In this document: positions 21,657 through 31,673 of the stretch, piece after piece
How positions within the stretch are numbered: position 1 is the first letter of the stretch
Layout of the letters: the number at the start of each line of letters is the position of its first letter
Source of the DNA: Phytophthora quininea
Taxonomy: Eukaryota > Oomycota > Peronosporomycetes > Peronosporales > Peronosporaceae
Direction: 5' to 3'
DNA: 64,000 nucleotides
Assembly: GCA_011947345.1 (NCBI GenBank)
Contig: JAAVTG010000695.1
Coordinates: 1-64,000 of the forward strand
Program-made: the position numbers and the translations under genes
Notes under the pieces: generated by a model
Database searches by the model: none
What the model was told of the DNA's origin: nothing
Seen by the model: only the letters and a program-made list of their open reading frames with translations

Positions 21657-22490
21657 TTGTGGAGAAAGAGAGACGCCGAAGACTCAGCCGCTGTGGCACA
21701 GTCTCTCCAGGCAAAGAGGACGAAAGCAAGCACCAAGAGGACGTATCTGTCGAAGGCAAACACGGTGACAACGTGGTTGGCATCTCACTGTCCCGAAACT
21801 ATTGACTGTGACACCAAGAAGATGTGCATACCCCTCCCAAAGCCAGTGGTTCTCGTTTTTTTGACATATCTGTAGCCCTGCTCACGTCTGTGACCGCGAC
21901 GGTGTAGATGCTAGTGACTCATCTAAAACGCATCTGTCGGCCTCGTGCATTTGGGGTACCCCAGCGCTCTAGTTGACGTTTATCGTGCTCAGCTTTCTGC
22001 ACTGGAGCCTAGTATTGATATAGAGCTTCGGCGTATTCTCGAAGGTTATGAAAAAGTTATCAACAACCTCAAGAAGCGTGGGTTAATGAAGATTAACGAA
22101 GGAAAGAGTGAACTCAAAGCATCTGGCTTTGATCTTCTTCCGCTGAAGTTGATGACACTTGAACCAATGAAAAAGCCCAAGTTTGGTCGACTGTGCTATT
22201 TGGATGGAGTTTTTCAGAGCCTACAGGAACCCATATCTTCTGCGCTGTCTGTCTAAAAGACCTGTTTGGTCAGCGTCTTAGCCTACTTCATTGCTACTAC
22301 GCAGGACACTGCAGAGCCAGCGGCAGATAATGTGTTGCGTTTGTTCGTCATCACCATACGGGAGCAATGTGGTGGTGCAGTGGCTAACTCGTTGTCGTTT
22401 GCATGCTCCGTTACTCATAGTGTGCAAGTTCAGATGCCTCTTCAGGAGGGACATAGTAGCAAAGCAAAACTTTGAGGGCGCATACAACTA
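21657..22490 (+). pseudogene. Decayed Crypton-like tyrosine recombinase fragment
   Basis: Two frames carry pieces that resemble the N-terminal, core-DNA-binding part of the tyrosine-recombinase-like proteins of oomycete Crypton elements. The first (21657-21875) has RTYLSKANTVTTWLASHCP. The second (21945-22256) has YRAQLSALEPSIDIELRRIL followed by a GLMKINEGKSEL segment. The frames are broken by shifts and stops, and no catalytic R-H-R-Y portion can be seen. Sequence to 22490 gives scattered possible continuation in another frame. The assignment rests on recalled family style and not on a search; an unrelated hypothetical gene remains possible. Confidence 0.4.
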
Positions 22491-22793
22491 AACGATGGAA
22501 CTATCGGGGACATACCACAACATTTCCTAATGACAAATAGCGCTTTACTTGAACGCTGTCATTGCGTCAAAAGAAGAATCGTACATAATAAACAACCCCA
22601 GCGTAATTATGAAGAAAAACTTGGGGAAATGCGAAAGCTAAGATAGTTTGATTAATCACGTCTCCCTAAGATGTTGACGATCTGTTGTGCCTGATAGTTT
22701 CCCGATATGATTTTTCCTCTACCAAGTTTGAATGTGACCGCACTTTGGAATACATCAGCTTCTTGACGTAAATAAAGAACACAATGTATTGAT

Positions 22794-23443
22794 TTACAGA
22801 CAATTCTCCCTCTGGTCGTGCCCCTTACGCCTTTTCTTCTTCTCTCTTTCCTTCTCAGTGTTCGACTTGCGCTTTTTGACAGCGTACGGCTTGGGCACGA
22901 TTAGGTACACTTTGATCACTTTTGTCATCCACTGCAGCACCTTGAGCGGCTCGCGATAACATGGTGAATCATAGTCTTCATCGTATCCGTCCAGCACTTC
23001 CGACTTCTTGTGTGCCCCGCGCGATCGCCGTTTATTCACCACGAGCACAAAGCAAAGCTCAATCCCGTCTTCAGCCGCATGCACAATATAGACTTCCTGG
23101 TGTTAGATGTCTTTGGGCGTAACTGGCAAAAATCTTCACGCTCGTGATCTCTCGTCGAGCACGTTCTCTTCCACCACCATGTAGTCCAGGCCAACTTCTC
23201 ACATAGTAAGAATTCAAAGAACGCTGCGATATCTCCACGAACAATGCTATTTGTCAAGTCCTTGGGATATTTGCCGCAAAGATCTATCCAGTGTTTCGTC
23301 GTGATAAGACCGCATTCGCCCATGCCGTAACACACAGCGAGCAATGACTCTAAAAACAGAGGCTGCTTTTCGATGCTCCAGCTCCACGGAAATTCTCTCG
23401 GTAGTAGGGGTTGAATGAAAGAAGAGATCTTGATGATTTCCAC
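22794..23443 (-). pseudogene. Unrecognised gene remnant, two overlapping frames
   Basis: Two minus-strand frames read as successive parts of one protein: 23443-23036 (135 codons, contains GECGLITTKHWIDLCGKYPK) and 23084-22794 (96 codons, ending in a Lys/Arg/Glu-rich tail with KKRKSNTEKEREKKKRRKG, a possible nuclear signal). The phase changes after about 23210, and in-frame stops occur near 23100-23150. A 43-bp GT-AG interval there does not restore phase. I do not recognise the family. It is isolated between mobile-element debris, which favours a broken copy of a dispersed gene, but assembly indels could also explain it. Confidence 0.35.
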
Positions 23444-24854
23444 TGGTTCACTTGGTTCATTAGGTAGTGTGGTGAAGCGGTTTTCCGGAAATGCGGTCGA
23501 TATGGGAACCCAGCATGCCGGATCCAGACTTAGATCCCCGAATCAGACATGGATACATCACGGAAGCACTGGATCCAGACATGGGCAACCCAGATCTGCA
23601 ACCGAGGCCGTTCCAGGCGTGGATCTGATCAAGCGACAACATCCAGCGGCAGGTATAGAAATGGTGCAGACGATAGGGTTTGGGATGGGATCTCCAATGG
23701 ATCCACTCATAATTTGCTTAATAGAGAGTCGAATTTGCCTTGTACACCACAAGTGCCCTTCTTAGCGCATAAGACCACGGGATCTACATTGGCCCAGTCC
23801 AGCTACGTCGGGATCACCGCGGATCAAGCAGCGCTCGGGTGATCTGGATAATATATTGGCCAGACACTCGCGGCCTGGATCCACTAGTACCAAGTGCAGA
23901 TCCGAAGTCTACTGGAGTTACTACTTGGCCAGGACGACTGACCGACCCTCAGCCCCCCGAGATCACGCTATCGGAAGTGTCAAGTAAGGAAAGGAAGACA
24001 ACACACCCCTCAAGGCAATCCCCCACCTGGATCCAAGATCCAGGCCCCAGATCCAAGTAGATCCGAGCGACTACTGGTCTGGCAAATATTCAAGGACGCA
24101 GAGTGAAGATTCCCGCGCTGCCCCTGACCTCCCACGTCCCGCCAAAACGTTCGATCTTGACAGATCAATCATCCTCGAAGCACCCGAAGAGCAGATCCAG
24201 CCCGCCGACGGATACACAAGGTGAGCACACTTGCACACTTCAGCATCCCCACGGATATCGGAGTACCCTCCGTTAGTCGGTGTCTGGGCGCAGTGGAAGC
24301 GGATTTTGATAAATCCCGCTACACCACAAGACTGTGAGCAGTGGCAGTAATGCCCCGCTCAGAGCACACGCGCAACCCAAAACGCACCCACAGCTACTCA
24401 AGACCAGCACTTCAATTGCACAATACATGTTAACTAGCCTTCAGCTGCTTGAAAACGGATTCGTGTTTAAGTAAGAGTAACTATCCATCAGAAGCACCAG
24501 AGCCCCCATCGCGAGGTCTAGAGAGACACGAGAGCAAACGTTTAGGCAGATAACTCAAATTCAGTTTTTCTTTTACCATCAAGAGCTCAATTCGACGGCC
24601 ACCCACGTGACACCACCACGGAAGCTGACTGCCTAGCAATTCCATCGCTCTGTTTGTCATTTTCTCGCTCAAACTCAAGTCAAGTTCAGAGCTCCAGCTC
24701 CAGTCTACGCGACGGCGTACCAGCTGTGGAAACAGTTAATACTTGGTACAGTCGTCATGACGAAGACTTTAACTCCGGTGTGGCGCCTTGAAAAGTCTCA
24801 AATGTCCTGTGTGTGCCCGCGGGTGGCGCCGGGATAGCCGGTGGTCTCTGGCAT
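23444..24854. other. Non-coding segment with a GATC-dense core
   Basis: No gene is recognised. Between 23521 and 24064 the tetramer GATC occurs about 19 times, where about two are expected by chance, mostly inside GGATCC or AGATCC. At about 24028-24044 CTGGATC-CAA-GATCCAG is a perfect short inverted repeat. The frame at 23839-24060 is Pro/Thr/Ser-rich but matches nothing I know. The remainder (24065-24854) shows nothing clear. Confidence 0.45.
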
Positions 24855-24856
24855 TA

Positions 24857-25758
24857 CCGCCTTACCCATGTGCTAAGAGAACTTAGGGATTTGGGAGAAG
24901 GAGGGTATGTGTAAAGAGGGAAGGGAAAACAACTACGATTTAGCTTATGCAGGAGTACTAATTGCTGGGTGCTCAATTATCCTCATTGTTGCTGAGGATA
25001 TCCTGCTCCATTCGGATAGCTTGGCCTAAAACCCCCAAAGATCGTAGCTCCTCTACAAGTTCTCCAACAACAGCTTCGCTTTGCACAGGGTCAACATCCG
25101 CTACACGAGTGTCTCCGAGTATGCCCACTCTAGAAAACCCACAGATAACTGTGCTAGTTGTCAACTTCTCCCAGCTTGAGCATACCCATGCAGCAATGTC
25201 GCCGCGACTGGGTGGAACAACACGAAAGGTTGAACAGGGATCTGGGCAACCATCACGTCGCAAAAGAGTTTATCCACACAACGAGATACTCTTCAGCACC
25301 GTCGGGAAGAATAATCGCGTCACCAAGTTTACGAGCGTTCTTGTGATGTCCCTTGCCTTGACTGCACATGTACTTGATAAGTGGACGGGTCTGCCTCCAT
25401 GAACAAAATTGTTTTTGCTTCTTCTTTTGTCTTCTGGAACTTCAATCGCCTGGTAAAACTTGGCGACCGCCTCTCTGGTATCAGCTCTGGCATCAAAGAA
25501 ACGGAGGACATCAAGTTTGTGCTTGTAGTCGACAGAGATTCTCTCGTAGGTTCTTGGCTTTCTTCCCGTCCCAGTGACGCACTTCTGACCCATCGCAAAA
25601 GCGAGAATGGTGGGCTTGGCTGTCTAATTTTAGCGCTACCGGTATAGCATTTTAGCGCGGCCAAGAAGTCGCTCCATATGTTGTTTTCCCTGTTCACAAA
25701 TGGCTAGAGTGCAAGTTCTACTAGGAGTTATCGTTCTCTTAGCACAGGGGTAAGGCGG
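24857..25758 (-). mobile_element. Internally deleted pogo/Tc1-mariner-like DNA transposon
   Basis: Imperfect terminal inverted repeats of about 26 bp begin CCGCCTTACCC and read TGTGCTAAGAGAAC inward at 24857-24882 and 25733-25758. They differ at one position and are flanked by TA at 24855-24856 and 25759-25760, the target duplication of this superfamily. Inside, on the minus strand, an N-terminal helix-turn-helix start (25593 downward; RISVDYKHKLDVLRFFDARA) is followed by a segment like the C-terminal end of pogo/Tigger transposases (PPSRGDIAAWVCSSWEKLTT, near 25205). The central DDE catalytic domain is absent, so the 902-bp copy is non-autonomous. Confidence 0.7.
24973..25593 (-). pseudogene. 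Transposase remnant, DNA-binding and C-terminal parts only
   Basis: Reading from 25593 leftward, the first about 70 codons look like a CENP-B/pogo-type N-terminal helix-turn-helix. A frame change then leads through a DGAEEYLVVWINSF-like stretch (CENP-B HTH region) into a C-terminal block ending near 24973. The expected DDE domain of about 200 residues between these parts is not present. The copy cannot encode an active enzyme. It lies wholly within the element bounded by the inverted repeats. Confidence 0.6.
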
Positions 25759-25890
25759 TAACCTACTGATGCTGTAGGAAAGGAGTAGCTACAAGTACGT
25801 CCCGGATAGCGGAGGTAAAGGAGGTTAAGTTGCATTTATTTCGGAATTTCGGAACAAACATTTCGGATTTGGCGCCATCCCAAACAAGAG

Positions 25891-28675
25891 ATGCGAGAGC
25901 AGTGGGAAGCCGCGCAGGCAGTCCTGCACCTGTTCCTGGACGAAGACAGTGAGTTCGTGCAGTTCCTCGCTACCGCAGACCAAGGTCTGGCTCGCAGACT
26001 GCGCTTCGAGCGACGTGGTCGTGATGGTTTACTCGCGGGCAGTGTGGACATGGATCGGTTTCTATCCATTGTTAGTCAACTGCAGAGTTTCCACGCGCTG
26101 TTCCGAGCCAAGCTGCAGCCACTGACGGAGCCACTGGAGAAGAGAGGAGTGCAGTAGCCAGTATCAAGTGCAGTAGTCTGGTGGAGACGATGGCAGACAT
26201 GCTCAGAGTCCTCCGCGTGCCTTATGGACAGCTCTTCAGCTGGAATGAGGACATCCGAGCAACATTACAGAGATCTATCGATACTGAGGACAAAAATTGG
26301 GACGCAGAACTGCTGGAGAGTTTCCTGACAAGGCAAAAACTTACAGTGGAGAAGCTTGTGGATCGCCCGTTGGATCGTTTTAACGAATTGGTGGAGTTCG
26401 TCGAAGCGCTGAGCAAGACACTCGTGAATGACGCAGGAGACGGAGCCATCAGCAGCAACAGTGATGCTAGTATGGACGACCGAGAGATCTTTGCTCCACG
26501 ACTGATGCACATTGCACAGGAGAACAGACATTACGTCCATTTGGCCAAGGCGGAGGCTCGCGCAGAGAGAATTGATCGAGTTACAGACTTGCTTCAAGGG
26601 CGACGGAGCAGAAGCTTTCCGTGATTTGTCGGCCAACAAGTTGTTGTTGCGAGCAGAAGTAACGGTGTTGGTGGTCGGTGACTGAGGTGTTGAAGGAACG
26701 CAAGAGAAGATGTGCGCTCATTGCTTCGAAGACGGAACGCTAGTATGCAGCACACGGGAAGAGGACGGAGCTGAAGTTTCTTTCACGATCCAACACCTCG
26801 TACATTTGAAGCAAGATGCTATCTTCTTGGAATCTGTCCCTGCAAGTGTGCCAATCGTTTCGACGTCGAATGAGCAGCGAGCGTGTGCGTTGGTTATGCG
26901 AGAGCGCACCCTTGTAATTTCATTTGAAGACGCAACGGAAGACCAGCGGTGGTCTGATGCCATCGGCGGATTTCTGGAAGTGAATGGATCTCGAAGCGAT
27001 GTTTTACACCACGAAAGAATCGTCGATGCTCTACGTATTCCGGATGAAATCACTGCTGCGCTCGAATCCGACGATGAGCCGCTGAAGGAATTTCCTTCAT
27101 TTTACGATGATTATCTCCCTGGCATTTTTGGATGCTGACTGGCGCAGATAATGATGCCCCCACCTCTGATCCAAGCAATCACCAACCGGAGCAGGTCGAA
27201 CTTGTTTTATATGCGCATTGGCTGCTGATATTCCGGCTTGAAGGATGGAAAGGACACTCGATCTTGAACTATTTTGATACGAAAGCGCAAGACATGGATA
27301 TTAGCGAGCAACCCCGAGGTGACAAAGAGTGGAGTTTGGTTATTTCGTGCGACGGCAAGAGCGGGATCACTCTGGTATCCAAAAAGCGCACTAGAATTGA
27401 TTTTTGGTTTGACCAAGTGTCGAAGGCAATCGAAACAGCTCATATTGCTACGAGGCGAGCAGCTCAAGAAGAACAGGAGCGACAGAAGATGGAAGACGAA
27501 GAGACTAAAACTCGTATCCAAGGCAATAAGCGCTCTAACTCGGATATTGATAGTGATTCCTCGGATTCCGGATCGAAGAACGAGAAGAAGCGAAAGCTTA
27601 ACTTGACGGATTCTGAAGAACAAATCCCGGACGTTGATACTACAGAAGTTCAAGGAGGTGACCAGTGTAAGACGAGCCCTACCGACTCTAACAACTCGAA
27701 GCCGGAGGACAAAACTGATGAAGAATGCGGAGAGATGGAAAAGGGTTCTACAGCAGTGCCTACTGAAAATGATGATTCCCGAAGCATCTCCAATCAGACG
27801 CAACTCATGACAAATACACAAGATGCAGAAGAAGGCGAGTCTACGGTCGCTGCTTCCCCGCTGTAAAAACACCCAAGAGGAGATGGTTAAAACGGAAGTC
27901 AGAGGATCCCAACGATGCCGCTTTAGAGGAAACCCAGCCTAGCCAAGGCGCCCCCACAGACGTATCGATAAGTGATATTGACCCGACACAGCCATCGCTA
28001 AACGAAGAAGCCGAAGGAGATAAAGCGACGGAACAACAAGTCCGGATCATTCTCACTGGTATTGAAATGACTGCTGCAGTCAGGAAGAAAATCGCGGCGA
28101 TCAAAGGTGCTGTCTACGAGGAGGATATTGAGAAGGCGACTCACGTTCTTGCTCCGAAGAACACGCTGAAGCGCACGGTAAAGCTCCTGTGTGGCATTTC
28201 GTGCTGTGCCCACATTTTGGACGAGCGATGGTTAGACGAGTCTGCGAGGGTTGGCTCTCCCATTTACGAGCGCGCACACTCACTGAAAGATAGCAAGGCC
28301 GAGACCAAGTGGCATTTTGACCTAAAGAAGACCCTGTATGATTTCACGGCATCGCAGAGGCGGCAACTTTTCGCCGGTCGCCAGTTCTTCATTACGAACC
28401 ACAAGTCAGTGCTCCCGCCTGTGAAAGACTTGGTGAAGATCGTTGAGTGCGCAGGAGGAATAGCAGTGATGAAAGGTAGTGCTGGGCCAGATGATATCGT
28501 GATCTCTAGTGAGACTGCAGTAGCCACGGCTGCGGTACGGAAAGCTTTGTCACAAGCAAACCCGCAGCAGATCTACTCTCCCGAGCTGATCCTGAGTAGT
28601 ATTTTGCAGCAACACGTCGACCTTGATAAAAATCGTTTGGAGAAAGCTAGCGATGGAGGTCGACGGCGCAGATAG
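25891..28675 (+). CDS. DH-PH-PH-BRCT protein (RhoGEF-like with MDC1/PTIP-type BRCT pair)
   Basis: Four frame pieces read as one protein of about 930 residues. Residues 1-250 look like a Dbl-homology (RhoGEF) domain, including VDRPLDRFNELVEFVEALSK near the conserved CR3 helix. Two PH-like segments follow (about 26710-27110 and 27190-27450), then a Ser/Asp/Glu-rich linker with KNEKKRKLN. The C-terminus (28040-28650) is a tandem BRCT: THVLAP, then RTVKLLCGISCCAHILDERW, then LFAGRQFFITNHKS and VECAGG, the pattern of MDC1/PTIP BRCT pairs that bind phosphopeptides at DNA damage. DH-PH would act on a Rho-family GTPase. Apparent single-base errors lie near 26143, 26598 (an extra G), 27123-27127 (T5) and 27856 (C4). 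BRCT is the firmest call; DH is the weakest. Confidence 0.62.
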
Positions 28676-29073
28676 ATCATTTTTCTACGGTGTACCGGAT
28701 CAATGCCGCTACATCGCCCGTGGACGTGAAAACTGTCAACCATTTTGTTCCATTACGTGGTGGTGTTCAATCGAGAGAAGAAATGCTTAGCGCTGACTTT
28801 CAAGTGACAATCGCTACAAAGCAATCGAAAATGTGAGCTCAACAATAGCTACTTTGTTGGCAACCCCAAAGCGCCTGCATCACGTTCGTATGTACTTGTA
28901 GTGGATTTCATTTTTGTTTTCATTTGATCGTGTTCCCCAGTGGATAAGTGGCGTGCGGCCCGTCCTCTTTCCAATACAGAAAACTCAACACTGCTTATCT
29001 CCTTGTCCAGCCTCTATGCCTCATCTTAGCCCCTCTCAACGACGTCAAGATGTTTCAGGGGACACGACTCAGC
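28676..29073. other. Convergent 3' intergenic region
   Basis: Lies between two convergent stop codons. It holds the presumed 3' UTRs of the BRCT protein and beta-MPP. No gene seen. Confidence 0.6.
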
Positions 29074-30550
29074 CTAGTATCGCAGCCAGTACGAGCGACG
29101 ACGGATGAAGTTGTAGTCCGGCAGCTCGTGGATAGGGCCAGTGGCAGCCAGGGCGTGCTCCTTGTCGTTGATCACCTCGTCGGCCGTCTGGCGGACAGCG
29201 GCGGCGTCCACGGCGTCGATGCGCGCGAAGATCTCCGCGGGGGTCATGCGGCGGCCGTAGGTCAGCATCTGACGGCCAATGTCCTCGCAGATGGGGCTCG
29301 AGCCATCCAGCTGCATCAGCATGTTGGCCTTCAGCTGCGTCTTAGCACGCTCGACCTCCTCGTCAGTGGTCTTGTGCACAAGGCGCACGAGCGCCTCCAT
29401 CGTGTACCACGTCAGGTCGTTGAGCTTGTACTTGTCAGCCACAGCGTACACACCGAAGAGACCCGTGTCCTGGTAGCACGTGTTGAAGGACATGTACGAG
29501 TGCGCCAGCTCCTTCTCAGCGACGACCTGGCCGAGCTTGGACGACATGTTCATGCCGGCGCCCGACGTGCGGTCCCAGCTGCCCAGAAGGGTCTGCATAA
29601 TGAGAAGTGGGAACGAGTGCTCGCTGGTCCAGCTGAAGCCCTCGAAGGCAATGGCGACGTGCGCCAAGGGCATGCTGTCGTCCTTGATACGGACGTCTGA
29701 GCCCACGAAGCGCACGGGCTCGAGCGTGGGGGCCACGGCCGGGGTGGTGGGGAGGTCGCCGAACGACTTTTGGGCCAGCTCCACGAGCTGCGAGTGGTCC
29801 ACGGCGCCAGCACCGGCGATCACCATGCGGGGAGCCGTGTAGTGCGTGGCGATGTAGTCCTGCAGGTCGGCCTTCTTCAGGTTGCGGATCTACTCAACAC
29901 AACAAACACACATCTTGTGTCAGTACTGTAACTTCCTCCTAGTCTCACAGCGACTACGCTGCTTACGTTCTCAATGGGGCCGAGGATGGTGCGGCCCAGG
30001 CCATTGCCCATGAAGGCGGTCTCGTGCAGGCGGTCGAACACGACCTCCTCCTGCTGCTTGTTGACCTCCTCCATCTCGCGCAGGATGACGTCGCGCTCAC
30101 GCTCGATGGCGGCGTCGTCCAGCTTGAGTTCTGCAGGATGTCGCTCAGGATGTCCATGGCGCGGGGCACGTCCTTCTTGAAAACCTTGGCGTAGTACACG
30201 GTCTGCTCGCGGCTCGTGTAGGCGTTCAGGTGGCCGCCCATGTTCTCGATCTCGAGCTCCAGCTGCTGCTGCGTGCGCTTGCTCGTGCCCTTGAACGCCA
30301 TGTGCTCCAGGAAGTGCGCGGCGCCGTTGTTCTGCGCCGTCTCGTAGCGGGAGCCGGCGCCGATCCAGACGCCCACGGTGGCCGTCTCGCCGTGGGAGCC
30401 CTCGGACGCCACGCGCAGGCCCGACGGCAGCGTCGTCACCTCAGTGGCGGGCGCGTTCAGCACGTAGGACGGGTAGTTGGACACGGCGGCCGCCACGGAC
30501 GACTGCGCGCGCGCGAGCGGCTGGCGCACGAGGCTCAGCTTGGACATCAT
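29074..30550 (-). CDS. PMPCB: Mitochondrial processing peptidase beta subunit
   Basis: Catalytic subunit of the matrix metalloprotease that removes presequences from imported mitochondrial proteins. Exon 1 is 30550-29967, exon 2 is 29889-29074, with a 77-bp GT-AG intron. The first about 30 residues are an Arg/Ser/Ala-rich presequence ([20 protein letters not shown]). The inverted zinc motif HFLEH is at residues 79-83, followed by [10 protein letters not shown] and the downstream glutamate region [20 protein letters not shown]. The C-terminal M16 half ends in [12 protein letters not shown]. The full length is normal for beta-MPP. One base is missing near 30128 (QNS then out of frame); because the gene is essential this is almost certainly an assembly error. 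Start chosen at the first Met of MMSKLSL. Confidence 0.95.
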
Positions 30551-30953
30551 CTTGACGGCGGGAGGGGTTGACTGCTTTGCGCTTCCAGGCCACGAATGCT
30601 TAGAGAGAGACCACCGTAACGAAGAGCTTGAGGCCGCACGTTGGCTCGGGGCGCGATTTTCAGCTGCAGGCCGCCGCTCAAGCTTCAGTATAGTGGGGAC
30701 AAGCTGCGGGGAAATTGCGATGGGAAGCTCGACCGAGGATATTCTAATAGAGGACGAGATGGCTACATTCTGGTGGTGTTGATCTAAATGCCTCCTGTAC
30801 TGCAGACAAAGGTGTTGAAGGAAACTCTCATCGGCAAGCGAGCCAAGACGAGTGTAGCAAGAACATACCGGCAATTGGACGACGTCGAAGGAATGCAGCA
30901 GTGGTAAGCTACTACGACCACCAACAACTAGCCCAAACTCACACCATTGACGC
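30551..30953. other. Intergenic region upstream of beta-MPP
   Basis: Contains the promoter and 5' UTR of beta-MPP and the 3' end of the next minus-strand gene. Overlapping open frames show no domain. No further gene seen. Confidence 0.5.
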
Positions 30954-31580
30954 TCACAACGCATCATGCAGAGCACACTGTAGTGTGGATATCACAGTCT
31001 GGACAGCGTCACTCGAGCGTTCCGCTCCGACAACCCGTTCCCAAGCATCACGAAACTCCATCCCTTCGTCTAGCTTGCCCTCGACGGCGCTAATGATGTC
31101 TGCTCCGTAAATGCACGCCAGAATCTCAAGCTGCGGGTCCCCCATCAGCGCGTCGTACTTGGCGTTCATGTCCGCAGTGTAGTCTTCGATCTTCGGCAGT
31201 CTGGGCACGTCGTCGAAGATTGGCAGGAGGTAAACCTGGCACAAGACACGCTGTCCCTGGTGGTTGCCGTCCAGGATGTCCACCTCGACGTCGTCACGCG
31301 CGTAAAGTCTGTCGTCCACTTCCTCCAGCACATCCAGCGCCACCAATGTGTCGAAATCGACGCGGTAAACTTCGCCACACACTCGGTAGCCTTCTGTCGG
31401 CGCTCGATACAACAACGGGTAGAAGACCTGGACGTCCAGCACCATGTGGAATTCCGCATTGGCAGTACGAGCAGCGCCCACCATTTCTGCTTTGCCCAGA
31501 GCGATTGCTGGCTTCAGATACGTCTCGTAGTTGTAGAACCCCGTCTTGAGCGTGCCATAAACAAACACGAGCGTCTCCAT
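30954..31580 (-). CDS. Gamma-glutamylcyclotransferase-like (GGCT/AIG2) protein
   Basis: A 208-residue uninterrupted protein. Residues 5-15 ([11 protein letters not shown]) are the substrate-loop signature of the GGCT/AIG2 fold, and the region around [21 protein letters not shown] carries the conserved glutamate area that acts as general base in this family. Members release 5-oxoproline from gamma-glutamyl peptides or amines. The closest style is the gamma-glutamylamine cyclotransferase/AIG2 branch, though the exact substrate cannot be told. An extra C-terminal stretch of about 70 residues follows the fold and is not recognised. No signal peptide. The start codon lies only 93 bp from the divergent kinesin start, so the two probably share a promoter region. 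Confidence 0.8.
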   Translation of the reverse strand: METLVFVYGTLKTGFYNYETYLKPAIALGKAEMVGAARTANAEFHMVLDVQVFYPLLYRAPTEGYRVCGEVYRVDFDTLVALDVLEEVDDRLYARDDVEVDILDGNHQGQRVLCQVYLLPIFDDVPRLPKIEDYTADMNAKYDALMGDPQLEILACIYGADIISAVEGKLDEGMEFRDAWERVVGAERSSDAVQTVISTLQCALHDAL

Positions 31581-31673
31581 TGCGAGCTGCCAAGTTGGAA
31601 GGAATCCGCCACCTGGTCAACTAGCATAGCGGACAAGAATCAGACTCAGACGACATCCAGTCTCAAACTCGCC

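Noticed and set aside
18764..25760. RxLR or Crinkler effector genes
   Set aside because: Looked for a secretion signal followed by RxLR/EER or LFLAK motifs in the frames of this gene-poor region and found none.
25891..28675. Four or five separate small genes
   Set aside because: Each piece starts where the previous frame fails by one base near a homopolymer, and together they form continuous domains. One gene with sequence errors is simpler.
29074..30550. Beta-MPP pseudogene
   Set aside because: Only one missing base breaks it, all motifs and splice sites are intact, and the same error type occurs in neighbouring essential genes.
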